NCBI RefSeq assembly: GCF_027497195.1
Contig: NZ_CP114905.1
Span: 1,550,001-1,614,000, forward strand
DNA length: 64,000 nt
Source of the DNA: Streptomyces sp. WMMC500
Lineage (GTDB): Bacteria > Actinomycetota > Actinomycetes > Streptomycetales > Streptomycetaceae
Direction of reading: 5' to 3'
Below, piece after piece: positions 14,956-23,168 of the stretch. How positions within the stretch are numbered: the first letter of the stretch is position 1; each line of letters starts with the position of its first letter. A program made the translations under genes and the position numbers. The notes beneath the pieces were generated by a model. It made no database searches. It was not told the DNA's origin and saw nothing but the letters and a program-made list of their open reading frames with translations.

Positions 14956-17679
14956 ATGGACAAGCGATACGAGGCGTTCTGCCTGGCCGACGAGTATTTC
15001 TACGAAACTCCGGACCGACTGACAGACGCCGCCGACGCGGCGGCCGGGCACTTTCCCGTCGCCCGCCGCGAGACCCCCGAGGGGTGGATCGACGCGTGGT
15101 CCGGCGACTGGCGCCAGTTGCAGCCGCTGGAGGATCGTGACTGGCCGGAGCAGGGCTGGAAGATCCACGTCTCGGCCCGCCTCGACAACGCCGACCGGGT
15201 CGGCACGCATATCTGGGATTACTGCGTGCCGCGCGGCATTCCCTTCAAGTTCGTACCGGGAAAACAACTCCTCTATCTCCGCAACTCGAAATACGCCAGC
15301 CGCACGATCAGCGGAAAGTTCGCCACGATCTACCCCGGCGACGACGACATGCTGCACGCCGTGTTGCGGGAACTCGGCGGGCAACTCGCCGATGAGGAGG
15401 GCCCGTACATCCTCACCGATCTGCGCTGGCGGAACGGGCCGCTGCACGTGCGCTACGGCGGCTTCGCGCCGCGCTACTGCGTCGGCGCCGACGGGGCGCT
15501 GGTGCCGGCCGTCGAGGGACCGGACGGCACGCTGATCCCCGACCGCAAGGACCCGGCGTTCAGCGTGCCCGACTGGGTGGAGCTGCCCGGATTCCTCGCG
15601 CCGGAACTGGCCGCGCGCAACGCCACGACGACCACCGGCCTGCCGTACCGCATCGAGCGTGCCCTGCACTTCTCCAACGGCGGCGGCGTCTACGCGGGCA
15701 CCGACCTGCGCGACGGCGCGCAGGTCGTGCTCAAGGAGGCCCGGCCGCACGCCGGGCTCGCCGCCGACGGCGCCGACGCGGTGGCCCGGCTGGAGCGGGA
15801 GAAGTCCGCGCTGGAGCGGCTGACCGGGCTGGGCGTCGCGCCGGGCGTCCGCGACTGGTTCGAGCTGGGCGGGCACCGCTTCCTGGTCATGGACTTCCTG
15901 CCCGGGCGGACCCTCAACTCCTTCTTCGCCGAGCGGCACCCGCTGCTGGCCGCCCGGCCGGACCCGGCCGAGGTGGCGTCGTACACCCGCTGGGCGGTGC
16001 GGGTGCACGGGGCGGTGGAGCGGGCCGTCGCCGCGGTGCACGGGCGGGGGCTGGTCTTCAACGACCTGCACATGTTCAACATCATGGTCGCGCCCGACGA
16101 GGACGACCCCTCGGTGGCGCTGGTCGACTTCGAGGCGGCGGCGCCGGTGGCGGCCGGGCCGCGGCAGATCGTGGCGCATCCCGGGTACGTCGCGCCGGCC
16201 GACCGCGAGGGCTTCGCGATCGACCGCTACGCGCTGGCCTGCCTGCGGATCGCGCTGTTCCTGCCGATGACGACGCTGCTGGCCGTCGACCGGCGCAAGG
16301 CGGCGCACCTGGCCGGGATCGCGGCGGAGCAGTTCCCGGAGCTGCCGGAGGAGTTCCTGCGGGAGGCGGTCGAGGAGATCGCCGGCGGACCGGCCGCGGT
16401 CACAGCCGCCGCCGGGGCGTCCCGGGCCGCCACGACGGCGGCGAGATCCGGCGCGAGGGCCGCCGAGCCGCTGTTGCCGGCCGAGCCCCACGACTGGCCG
16501 CGCAGCCGCGCGGCCATGGCCCGGGCGCTGGCCACCTCCGCGACCCCCGGGCGCGACGACCGCGTCTTCCCCGGCGACGTCGCCCAGTTCAACGACGGCG
16601 GCGGCCTCGGGCTGTCCTTCGGCGCCGCGGGCGTGCTGTACGCACTGGCCGAGGCCGGCGCGCCACGCAGCCAGGCCGGGGAGGAGTGGCTGCTGAAGCA
16701 GACCGCGGCACCGCCGCGCGGCACGCCGTTCGGGCTGTACGACGGGCTGCTCGGCGTGGCGTACGTCCTGGAGCGGCTCGGGCACGGCAAGCGGGCCCTC
16801 GACCTCACCGCGCAGGTGCTCGCCGAGAACTGGCACAGCCTTGCCTCGCACCTGCACGGCGGGCTCGCCGGCGCCGGGCTGGTGCTCGACCACCTCGCGA
16901 CCGCCTGCGGCGAGCCGTCCCTGCACGACCACGCCCTGCGCGCCGCGACGCTGCTGACCGAGCGGCTCGCCGCGGCGGACGCCCGGCCGTCCGAGGGCTC
17001 GGCCGGTCCGCAGCCGGGCCGGGGCGGCGAGCGCGCCGGTCTGCTGCACGGCTGGACCGGCCCGGCGCTGTTCTTCCTCCGGCTCCATGAGCGCACCGGC
17101 GACCCCGCCCTGCTGGACGCCGCCGCCCGCGCGCTCCGCCGCGACCTCGACCGCTGCCGGGTCGACCGCACCGGCGGCCTCGTCGTCGACGAGGGCCACC
17201 GCACCATGCCGTACCTCGGCGACGGCAGCGCGGGCATCGCGACCGTGCTCGACGACTACCTCGCGCACCGCGACGACCCGGACCTCGCCGAGGCGCGCAC
17301 CGCGGTGCTGCCCGCCGTCCGCATGCGCTACTACGCCCAACCCGGCCTGTTCCAGGGGCGGGCCGGGATGCTGCTGCACCTCGCCCGCACCGCGACCCCC
17401 GGCGTACGCCCCGGGGATCTCGCCGCCCAGGCCGCCGCGCTCTCCTGGTACGCCCTGCCGTACGGCAACGGGCTCGCCTTCCCCGGCGACCAGATGATGC
17501 GGCTGTCCATGGACCTGGCCACCGGAACCGCCGGCTGCCTGCTCGCGCTCGCCGCGGCGCAGCCCGGGAGCGGCGCCGGCCTGCCCTTCCTGTCGCCCGC
17601 GCACCGGCGCGGACGCCAGGCGGACCGGCCCCGTGACGGGGCCGGAGCATGTGCACCATCCGGCAAGTCCCAGCAGTAA
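14956..17679 (+). CDS. ramC: Class III lanthipeptide synthetase LanKC (RamC/AmfT-like)
   Basis: A 907-aa three-domain enzyme that phosphorylates Ser/Thr in the precursor, eliminates phosphate, and forms (methyl)lanthionine or labionin rings. The N-terminal lyase region is about residues 1-210. The kinase domain is about 225-480, with VVLKEARPHAG (ATP lysine), RGLVFNDLHMFNIMV (catalytic loop) and ALVDFEAA (metal-binding DFE). The cyclase-like domain is about 530-890, with LYDGLLGVAYVLERLG, HLHGGLAGAGLVLDHL, LLHGWTGPALFFLRLHE and ATGTAGCLLALA. Zinc-ligand cysteines are absent, as in class III. The ATG at 14956 follows GGGGGGA. It precedes the precursor gene by 22 bases. Similarity to RamC of the SapB pathway is clear; the product is presumably a surface-active morphogen. 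Confidence 0.95.
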   Translation: MDKRYEAFCLADEYFYETPDRLTDAADAAAGHFPVARRETPEGWIDAWSGDWRQLQPLEDRDWPEQGWKIHVSARLDNADRVGTHIWDYCVPRGIPFKFVPGKQLLYLRNSKYASRTISGKFATIYPGDDDMLHAVLRELGGQLADEEGPYILTDLRWRNGPLHVRYGGFAPRYCVGADGALVPAVEGPDGTLIPDRKDPAFSVPDWVELPGFLAPELAARNATTTTGLPYRIERALHFSNGGGVYAGTDLRDGAQVVLKEARPHAGLAADGADAVARLEREKSALERLTGLGVAPGVRDWFELGGHRFLVMDFLPGRTLNSFFAERHPLLAARPDPAEVASYTRWAVRVHGAVERAVAAVHGRGLVFNDLHMFNIMVAPDEDDPSVALVDFEAAAPVAAGPRQIVAHPGYVAPADREGFAIDRYALACLRIALFLPMTTLLAVDRRKAAHLAGIAAEQFPELPEEFLREAVEEIAGGPAAVTAAAGASRAATTAARSGARAAEPLLPAEPHDWPRSRAAMARALATSATPGRDDRVFPGDVAQFNDGGGLGLSFGAAGVLYALAEAGAPRSQAGEEWLLKQTAAPPRGTPFGLYDGLLGVAYVLERLGHGKRALDLTAQVLAENWHSLASHLHGGLAGAGLVLDHLATACGEPSLHDHALRAATLLTERLAAADARPSEGSAGPQPGRGGERAGLLHGWTGPALFFLRLHERTGDPALLDAAARALRRDLDRCRVDRTGGLVVDEGHRTMPYLGDGSAGIATVLDDYLAHRDDPDLAEARTAVLPAVRMRYYAQPGLFQGRAGMLLHLARTATPGVRPGDLAAQAAALSWYALPYGNGLAFPGDQMMRLSMDLATGTAGCLLALAAAQPGSGAGLPFLSPAHRRGRQADRPRDGAGACAPSGKSQQ

Positions 17680-17701
17680 CCGAGCCAACCAAGGAGACAT
17701 C

Positions 17702-17818
17702 ATGGCGCTTCTCGACCTGCAGGCCCTCGAGGCAGCCGAGCAGACCGGCGGCGGCGACAGCAGCCTGAGCCTGCTGTGCGGCAAGCACAGCTCCCACAGC
17801 GTGCTGCTCTGCCTCTGA
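17702..17818 (+). CDS. ramS: SapB-like class III lanthipeptide precursor (RamS/AmfS-like)
   Basis: A 38-aa precursor behind a strong AAGGAGA ribosome binding site. The leader has MALLDLQALEAAEQ, the LLDLQ recognition motif for class III synthetases and nearly the start of AmfS as I recall it. After a GGG linker come two ring blocks: SSLSLLC, then SSHSVLLC at the C-terminus. The second fits the S-x2-S-x3-C pattern of SapB-type rings; the first is one residue shorter (S-x2-S-x2-C). RamS of S. coelicolor has 42 aa, so this precursor is short. It lies between the synthetase gene and the ABC transporter genes. The leader-removal site and final ring type cannot be read here. Confidence 0.93.
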   Translation: MALLDLQALEAAEQTGGGDSSLSLLCGKHSSHSVLLCL

Positions 17819-17835
17819 CCCTCCCGCACCGAAGA

Positions 17836-17867
17836 GGCCCCGGGCGCACACGACGGCGCCCGGGGCC
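17836..17867 (+). terminator. Hairpin after lanthipeptide precursor gene
   Basis: GGCCCCGGGCGC - 8-base loop - GCGCCCGGGGCC, a perfect 12-pair stem 18 bases after the precursor stop. It probably acts as a partial terminator, allowing more precursor than transporter mRNA. The rest of the 332-base gap up to the ABC gene shows no gene. Confidence 0.8.
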
Positions 17868-18150
17868 GCGGTCCCCTCGCCGGGTGGCGACGGCCGGCAC
17901 CGGGGCGTAAGGGACGGACGGGCGACGGCACGGCACTGCGCGGGGAGGCCAGTCGGACGGAGGCGGTGGGAGGGGCGGGGCGCGGGGCGGTCGTACGGAC
18001 GACGGGACTTCGCGCCGAGCCCGGGCGGACGGCGGCAGCCGAACGCGGGCCGGCACGTACGCGACACGGGGCGGCAGACCCGGGACCGGGACCCCGCACA
18101 CGGCGGACGGCGGCCGGGTGGCCGGTGACGGCGGGGAGGAGGCGAAGCGC

Positions 18151-20007
18151 GTGGACGGCGAACCGGAGGGTTCCGCGGGCGGGACGCGGCGGCTGTTCGT
18201 ACGGGCCGGGCGGCACAGCGGCGCGTACGCCGCCGCACTCTGCCTGGTCACCACCGCCGCCGCGGGCGCGGCGCTGGCCCTGCCCGCGATGCTCGGCGTC
18301 GCCCTGGACCGGGTGCTCACCGACTCGCCCGACGCCCCCCGCGCACTCGCCCTGTGCGCCGCACTGACCGCGGCGGTCATCCTGCTGGACGCCGCCGAGA
18401 CCGTGCTCAACGGCGTCACCACCGCCCGCACCACCGCCTGGCTGCGCCGCCGTCTGCTGGGCGCCGCACTCGCCACCGAGCCGCGGCACGCCGCCGGGCT
18501 GGACACCGGCGACCTCGTCACCCGCGCCACCGGGAACGCCGCCCACGCCGGCGCCGCCCCCACCGCCGCCGCCTCCGCGCTCGGCGCGCTCCTCACCCCG
18601 GTCGGCGCGCTCGTCGCGCTGGCCGTCATCGATCCCTGGCTCGCCGTCGTCCTCGGCGTCGGCACGCCCGTACTCGTGCTCCTGCTGCGCGCGTTCGTCC
18701 GCAGCGCGGGCGACTGCGTGACCCGCTACCAGGAGGCGCAGGCCGCCATCGCCGCACGGCTGGCCGAGGCGCTGGCCGGCGCGCGGACGATCGCCGCCGC
18801 GGGCACCGTCGGCCGCGAGCGGAGCCGCGCGCTGGGCCCGTTGCCGGAGCTGAGCCGGCACGGCCACCGGATGTGGCACGTGCAGGGCCGCGCCACCGCG
18901 CAGGCGGCCGTCGTCGTGCCGCTGCTGCAACTCGCCGTCGTCGCCGTGGCCGGGCTGCGGCTGGGGGCGGGCCGGCTGAGCGTGGGCGAGTTGCTGGCGG
19001 CGGGCCGGTACGCGATGCTCGCCGGCGGCATCGGCGTCCTCGTGGGCCACGTCAACACCCTCGTACGCAGCCGGGCGGCGGCGCGCCGGCTGACCCCGGT
19101 GCTGCGGCTGCCCCCGATCCCGTACGGGCCGGACACCGCCCCGGCGCCGGCCGCCGGCGGCCGGCTGGAGCTGCGCGGGGTCACGGTGCGGCGCGGCGGG
19201 CGGACCGTGCTGCGCGGGCTGGACCTGACGGTGCCCGCGGGCGCGACGGTCGCGGTGGTGGGGCGCTCGGGTGCCGGCAAGTCGCTGCTCGCCGCGGTGG
19301 CGGGGCGGCTCACCGACCCGGACGGGGGCGACGTCCGCCTCGACGGCGTGCCGCTGGCCGGCCTGGCGCGCACGGAGCTGCGGGCGGCGGTGGCGTACGC
19401 GTTCGCGCGCCCGGCGCTGCTCGGCGGCACGGTCGCCGAGGCCCTCGCGTACGCCGACGCCCGCACCCCGATCGCGGCCGACCGCGCGGTCGCGGCGGCG
19501 CGGGCCGCCGACGCGGACGCGTTCGTACGCGCCCTGCCCGCCGGCTACGCCACCCCCGCCGCGGACGTGCCGCTGTCCGGGGGCGAGCTGCAACGCCTGG
19601 GCCTGGCCCGCGCCTTCGCCCGCGACGCGCGGCTGCTGATCATGGATGACGCGCTCTCCGGCCTCGACACCGCCACCGAACTCCGCATCGAGCGGGCGCT
19701 GCTGGCGCCCGGCGGCGCGCCGGGGTCCGGGAGCGGTGCGGACGGCCGCCCGCGCTTCGGCGGTGGAGGTGGCGGCGGTGGCGGTACGGACAGTGGTGCC
19801 GAGGGGGGTGACGCCGCTCTCCGTACCCGCGTCCGCGCTGCGCGCGGGAGCCGGCTGGTCGTGGCGCACCGGGCGGCCACGGCGGCGCGCGCCGACCTCG
19901 TTGCGTGGCTGGACGGCGGCCGGGTCCGCGCTCTGCGTCCACACACGGAGCTGTGCGCCGACCCCGCGTACCGCGCCCTGTGGGACGAGGAGCCGCCCGG
20001 TGCGTGA
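18151..20007 (+). CDS. ramA: ABC transporter, membrane + ATPase fusion (RamA-like)
   Basis: A 618-aa half-transporter for export of the lanthipeptide. A six-helix membrane domain (about residues 25-320) is followed by an ATPase with Walker A VGRSGAGKS, signature LSGGELQRLGLARA, Walker B LLIMDDALSGLD and H-loop VVAHRAA. The residue after the Walker B Asp is Asp instead of the catalytic Glu, as in the degenerate half of heterodimeric exporters. Between D-loop and H-loop lies an unusual insertion of about 50 residues with a nine-glycine run. The GTG at 18151 is preferred because GGGGAGGAGG stands eight bases before it; GTG 18118 is also open. It presumably pairs with the product of the next gene. 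Confidence 0.9.
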   Translation: MDGEPEGSAGGTRRLFVRAGRHSGAYAAALCLVTTAAAGAALALPAMLGVALDRVLTDSPDAPRALALCAALTAAVILLDAAETVLNGVTTARTTAWLRRRLLGAALATEPRHAAGLDTGDLVTRATGNAAHAGAAPTAAASALGALLTPVGALVALAVIDPWLAVVLGVGTPVLVLLLRAFVRSAGDCVTRYQEAQAAIAARLAEALAGARTIAAAGTVGRERSRALGPLPELSRHGHRMWHVQGRATAQAAVVVPLLQLAVVAVAGLRLGAGRLSVGELLAAGRYAMLAGGIGVLVGHVNTLVRSRAAARRLTPVLRLPPIPYGPDTAPAPAAGGRLELRGVTVRRGGRTVLRGLDLTVPAGATVAVVGRSGAGKSLLAAVAGRLTDPDGGDVRLDGVPLAGLARTELRAAVAYAFARPALLGGTVAEALAYADARTPIAADRAVAAARAADADAFVRALPAGYATPAADVPLSGGELQRLGLARAFARDARLLIMDDALSGLDTATELRIERALLAPGGAPGSGSGADGRPRFGGGGGGGGGTDSGAEGGDAALRTRVRAARGSRLVVAHRAATAARADLVAWLDGGRVRALRPHTELCADPAYRALWDEEPPGA

Positions 20008-20159
20008 GCGCGACGCCGAGCGCCGCCCCGCCGGGCCGGGCCCGGCTCCGGCCACCTTCCCGGGCGCGGCCACCGGCGCCCCCGGCCCGGCGCCCGCACC
20101 CCGCGTCGCGGGTGCCCGTAGCCATGCGTACCGCGCCCGGCAGCACGAGGAGCCCACCG

Positions 20160-22265
20160 ATGCGTAAGCGCACCACCGACCGCCCTGCCACCGCCCCGGC
20201 CCCCGGCGCCGCCCCGGCCGCCGCCGCCGCACCCGCCGGTGCGGACCCCGCGCCCGGGCTGCGGGTGCTCGTGCCCGCCGGGCTGCGGTTCCTGCGCCGG
20301 CGGCGGCGGGCCGTCGCGGCGGTGGCCGGATGGTCCGCCGTCGAGGCGCTGCAGACCTTTCTGCTCGGGCACGCCCTCGCGCGGGCCGTCGACCGGGGGT
20401 TCCTGGCCGACCGCCCCGGGGTGGGCCTCGGCTGGCTCGCCGTCGCTGCGGTGGGCGTCGCGGTCGGCGCCTTCGGGACGCTCCGGGTGTACGGGGCGGT
20501 GGCCCGGCTCACCGAGGACCTGCGGGACACCCTCGTCAGGCGGGTCGTCACGGGGTCGCTGGAGCGCGCGGCGGCCCGGGGGCGGGCCGAGGGGCCGGCG
20601 GCGGTGTCGCGGCTGACACACCAGGTGGAGATCGCCCGCGACGGCTTCGCGGGTCTGGTGATGGTGACCCGGTCCTTCGTCGTCACGGCCGCCGCCGCGC
20701 TGCTGGGGCTGCTGACCCTGGCGCCGCCGCTGCTGCTCGTGGTGCTGCCGCCGCTGGCGGCGGGGCTGGCGGTCTTCGGCTTCTCGCTGCGGCCGCTCTC
20801 GCGCTGCCAGCGGGACTTCCTCGCCGCCGACGAGGCGCTGGCCGCCGAGCTGGGCGCGGTGGTGGACGGGCTGCGCGACGTCGTCGCCTGCGGCGGCGAG
20901 CGGCGTGCGGGCGCCGCCGTACGGGCCAGGGTCGACGCCGAGTTGCGCGCCTCGACGGCGCTCGCGCGGTGGGGCACGGCGCGGGATGTCGCCGTGGGCG
21001 TCGGCGGCCGGCTGCCGGTGGTCGCGCTGCTGCTGGCCGCGCCGTGGCTGCTCTCGCGGGGGGTGACCGCGGGCGCGCTGGTGGGTGCGCTGGCGTATCT
21101 GACGCAGGCGCTGCTCCCGGCGCTGCAGTCGCTGGTCTTCGGCCTCGGCGGCACGGGCGCCCGGCTGACGGTGGTGGCGGGCAGGCTGTACGCCGCAGGC
21201 CCTCCGGGCGGGACGACCGGAGCCGCTGCGGCCGGCGGCGAGGCTGCGCACCCGCCGACAGACGGCGCGGCCGGGAGCCCGCTGGCGACGGGCAAGCAGT
21301 ACCGCGCGGGCCCTCCGCACGGCGCGGCCGAGACCGGCGCGCACCGCGGCGACGCCGAGCAGCCCGCGGCCGACGGCGCGGCCGGGAGCCCGCGGTCCCG
21401 GGGCGCCGCGGTGGCGCGGGCGGACCGCGCCCCGGCCCCCGGCGCCTCGCTCCCCGGCCCGCCCGCCGCCCCGGCCCTCGCCGGCCCCGCCGCGGGCGGC
21501 CCTCCGGCTCCCGGTCCCGGTGTCGTGCTCGAACTGCGGCGGGTGTCGTTCCGCTACGGGCCCCGCTCCGACGCCGTCATCCGCGGGCTCGATCTCGTCG
21601 TACGGGACGGGGAGCATCTGGCCGTCGTCGGGCCCAGCGGCATCGGGAAGTCGACGCTGGCGAGCCTGGCCGCCGGGCTCGTGGCGCCCGGGACGGGCGA
21701 GGTGCGCCGGGCCGGGCGGCCCCTGCTGCTGCCGCAGGAGGCGTACGTGTTCGGCGGCACCCTCCGCGACAACCTCGCCTATCTGTGCCCCTCCCCCGTC
21801 GGCGACGCGGAACTCCACCGCTCCGCGCACGCGGTCGGCGCGGAGCCGCTCGTGGCGCGGCTCGGCGGGCTGGACGCGCGGCTGCGGCCCGCGGAGCTGT
21901 CGGCCGGCGAGCGGCAGCTCCTCGCGCTCGCCCGCGCGCACGTCGCGCCGCCCCGGCTCGCGCTGCTCGACGAGGCGACGTGCCACCTCGACCCGGCCGC
22001 GGAGGCCCGGGCGGAGCGGGCGTTCGCGCGGCGGCCCGCCAGCACGCTGGTGGTCGTCGCGCACCGCGTCGCGTCGGCCGCGCGGGCGGACCGGGTGCTG
22101 GTGCTGGACGGCCGGTCCGCGCTGGCGGGCACGCACCGCGAACTGCTGGCGCGCTCGCCGTTCTACCGTGAGCTGACCGGTGCGGGCGCGGGTACGGGCG
22201 CGAGCACCGGCACCGGCGGCGCGACCGCCGGCCACCCGCCCGTCCCGGCGCACCCCGGGACCTGA
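20160..22265 (+). CDS. ramB: ABC transporter, membrane + ATPase fusion (RamB-like)
   Basis: A 701-aa half-transporter, partner of the upstream gene. The membrane domain spans about residues 35-330. A low-complexity Ala/Gly/Pro linker of roughly 110 residues leads to the ATPase: Walker A VGPSGIGKST, Q-loop LLPQEAYVFGGTLRDNLAY, signature LSAGERQLLALARA, Walker B LALLDEATCHLD with the catalytic Glu intact, and H-loop VVVAHRVAS. The ATG at 20160 has GAGGAG upstream; an ATG at 20124 is in frame too. The preceding 152-base gap after ramA has no separate gene. It converges with the RamR-like regulator, separated by a hairpin. Confidence 0.9.
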   Translation: MRKRTTDRPATAPAPGAAPAAAAAPAGADPAPGLRVLVPAGLRFLRRRRRAVAAVAGWSAVEALQTFLLGHALARAVDRGFLADRPGVGLGWLAVAAVGVAVGAFGTLRVYGAVARLTEDLRDTLVRRVVTGSLERAAARGRAEGPAAVSRLTHQVEIARDGFAGLVMVTRSFVVTAAAALLGLLTLAPPLLLVVLPPLAAGLAVFGFSLRPLSRCQRDFLAADEALAAELGAVVDGLRDVVACGGERRAGAAVRARVDAELRASTALARWGTARDVAVGVGGRLPVVALLLAAPWLLSRGVTAGALVGALAYLTQALLPALQSLVFGLGGTGARLTVVAGRLYAAGPPGGTTGAAAAGGEAAHPPTDGAAGSPLATGKQYRAGPPHGAAETGAHRGDAEQPAADGAAGSPRSRGAAVARADRAPAPGASLPGPPAAPALAGPAAGGPPAPGPGVVLELRRVSFRYGPRSDAVIRGLDLVVRDGEHLAVVGPSGIGKSTLASLAAGLVAPGTGEVRRAGRPLLLPQEAYVFGGTLRDNLAYLCPSPVGDAELHRSAHAVGAEPLVARLGGLDARLRPAELSAGERQLLALARAHVAPPRLALLDEATCHLDPAAEARAERAFARRPASTLVVVAHRVASAARADRVLVLDGRSALAGTHRELLARSPFYRELTGAGAGTGASTGTGGATAGHPPVPAHPGT

Positions 22266-22313
22266 CCCGGCCGCGCCCCACGGCCCCACGGGCCCGAGAC
22301 CCGGGTCCCCGGT

Positions 22314-22342
22314 CCCCGTCCGCCCGGCCCGGGCGGACGGGG
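22314..22342. terminator. Bidirectional terminator between ramB and ramR
   Basis: CCCCGTCCGCCC - 5-base loop - GGGCGGACGGGG, a perfect 12-pair stem between the convergent transporter and regulator genes, ending five bases from the regulator stop codon. Confidence 0.75.
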
Positions 22343-22347
22343 GCCCG

Positions 22348-22923
22348 TCAGAGCCAGCCCGCGCTGTCGGCGATGCGGATCGCGTCGACCCGGTTGCGCG
22401 CGCCCGTCTTGCGGATCACCGCGGCGAGGTAGTTGCGCACCGTGCCGCCGGCCAGATGCAGGGCGGCCGCGATCTCGGCGACCGGAGCCCCCTCCGCCGC
22501 GGCGGCCAGCACGGCCAGCTCCCTGCTGGTCAGCGGCATGTCCGCGGCCCGCAGGAAGTCGCAGGCCAGCGCTTCGTCGATGTACCGGTCGCCCGTCGCG
22601 ACCCGCCGGATGGCGGCGATCAGCCTCTCCGGGGCCGAGTCCTTGCTGACGAGGCCCCGCACGTCCGCCTGCGAGGCACGCCGCAGCAGCCCCGGCCGCC
22701 CCGCCTCGGTGAGGATCACCATCCTTTCCGCGGCGGTGCCCGGAAGCCCGGACCACTCGCCGTCGCCGTCCACCACGCACACCTGCGCCTGCCAGTCGGC
22801 CGCCGGTCCGCGCGAGTGGTGCCACGCCGTCGTGAGTACGTCGAGATCCTGTTCTCCTCCCAGCAGTGCGGCCAGCGCGGATCTGATGAGCATCGTGTCG
22901 TGTATCAGAAGCACGCGGATCAC
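22348..22923 (-). CDS. ramR: LuxR-family response regulator, RamR-like
   Basis: A 191-aa regulator with a receiver-like domain (VIRVLLIHDTMLIRSALAAL, then QVCVVDGDGEW with a possible phospho-Asp, and GLVSKDSAP with the conserved Lys). Its NarL/LuxR helix-turn-helix is LTSRELAVLAAAAEG to GGTVRNYLAAVIRKTGARNR. One acidic-pocket residue at the N-terminus is His (IHD), a deviation from canonical receivers. Position next to the ram genes and orientation match ramR, the activator of ramCSAB in S. coelicolor. There is no cognate kinase beside it. The GTG at 22923 follows a G-rich tract; a GTG at 22941 is the longer option. Confidence 0.85.
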   Translation of the reverse strand: MIRVLLIHDTMLIRSALAALLGGEQDLDVLTTAWHHSRGPAADWQAQVCVVDGDGEWSGLPGTAAERMVILTEAGRPGLLRRASQADVRGLVSKDSAPERLIAAIRRVATGDRYIDEALACDFLRAADMPLTSRELAVLAAAAEGAPVAEIAAALHLAGGTVRNYLAAVIRKTGARNRVDAIRIADSAGWL

Positions 22924-23119
22924 GGAGCCCCCCCACGTCACCCGGAAACGAGGCCGACGGGGTCACGGTCGGTCCGCTTATGAATACACGGAGACACCGC
23001 CGGTTTGCGCGCGTAGTTCCGGACATCGTGGTGCGAGCAGGGCGCACAACCCGGCGGAAGAGCCGACCGCGCGCCCCCCTCTGGTCCCTTGACACCTCGT
23101 CGGCCCCGTGAGCGACAAA

Positions 23120-23148
23120 GGGCCGGCCGCGCGGTGCGCGGCCGGCCC
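23120..23148 (-). terminator. Terminator after aminotransferase gene
   Basis: GGGCCGGCCGCGC - GGT - GCGCGGCCGGCCC, a perfect 13-pair stem 21 bases past the aminotransferase stop. It is followed on the minus strand by CTTTG. It closes the nitrilase-aminotransferase operon. The rest of 22924-23168 shows no gene and should hold the regulator's promoter. Confidence 0.8.
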
Positions 23149-23168
23149 CTGCGTGGTCGGTGCTCCCG

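Noticed and set aside
14932..20232. 1766-codon open frame on the minus strand
   Set aside because: Antisense to the LanKC, precursor and ABC genes. Composition (Arg/Gly/Ala/Val repeats) is what an antisense frame of high-GC coding DNA gives, and no domain is visible.
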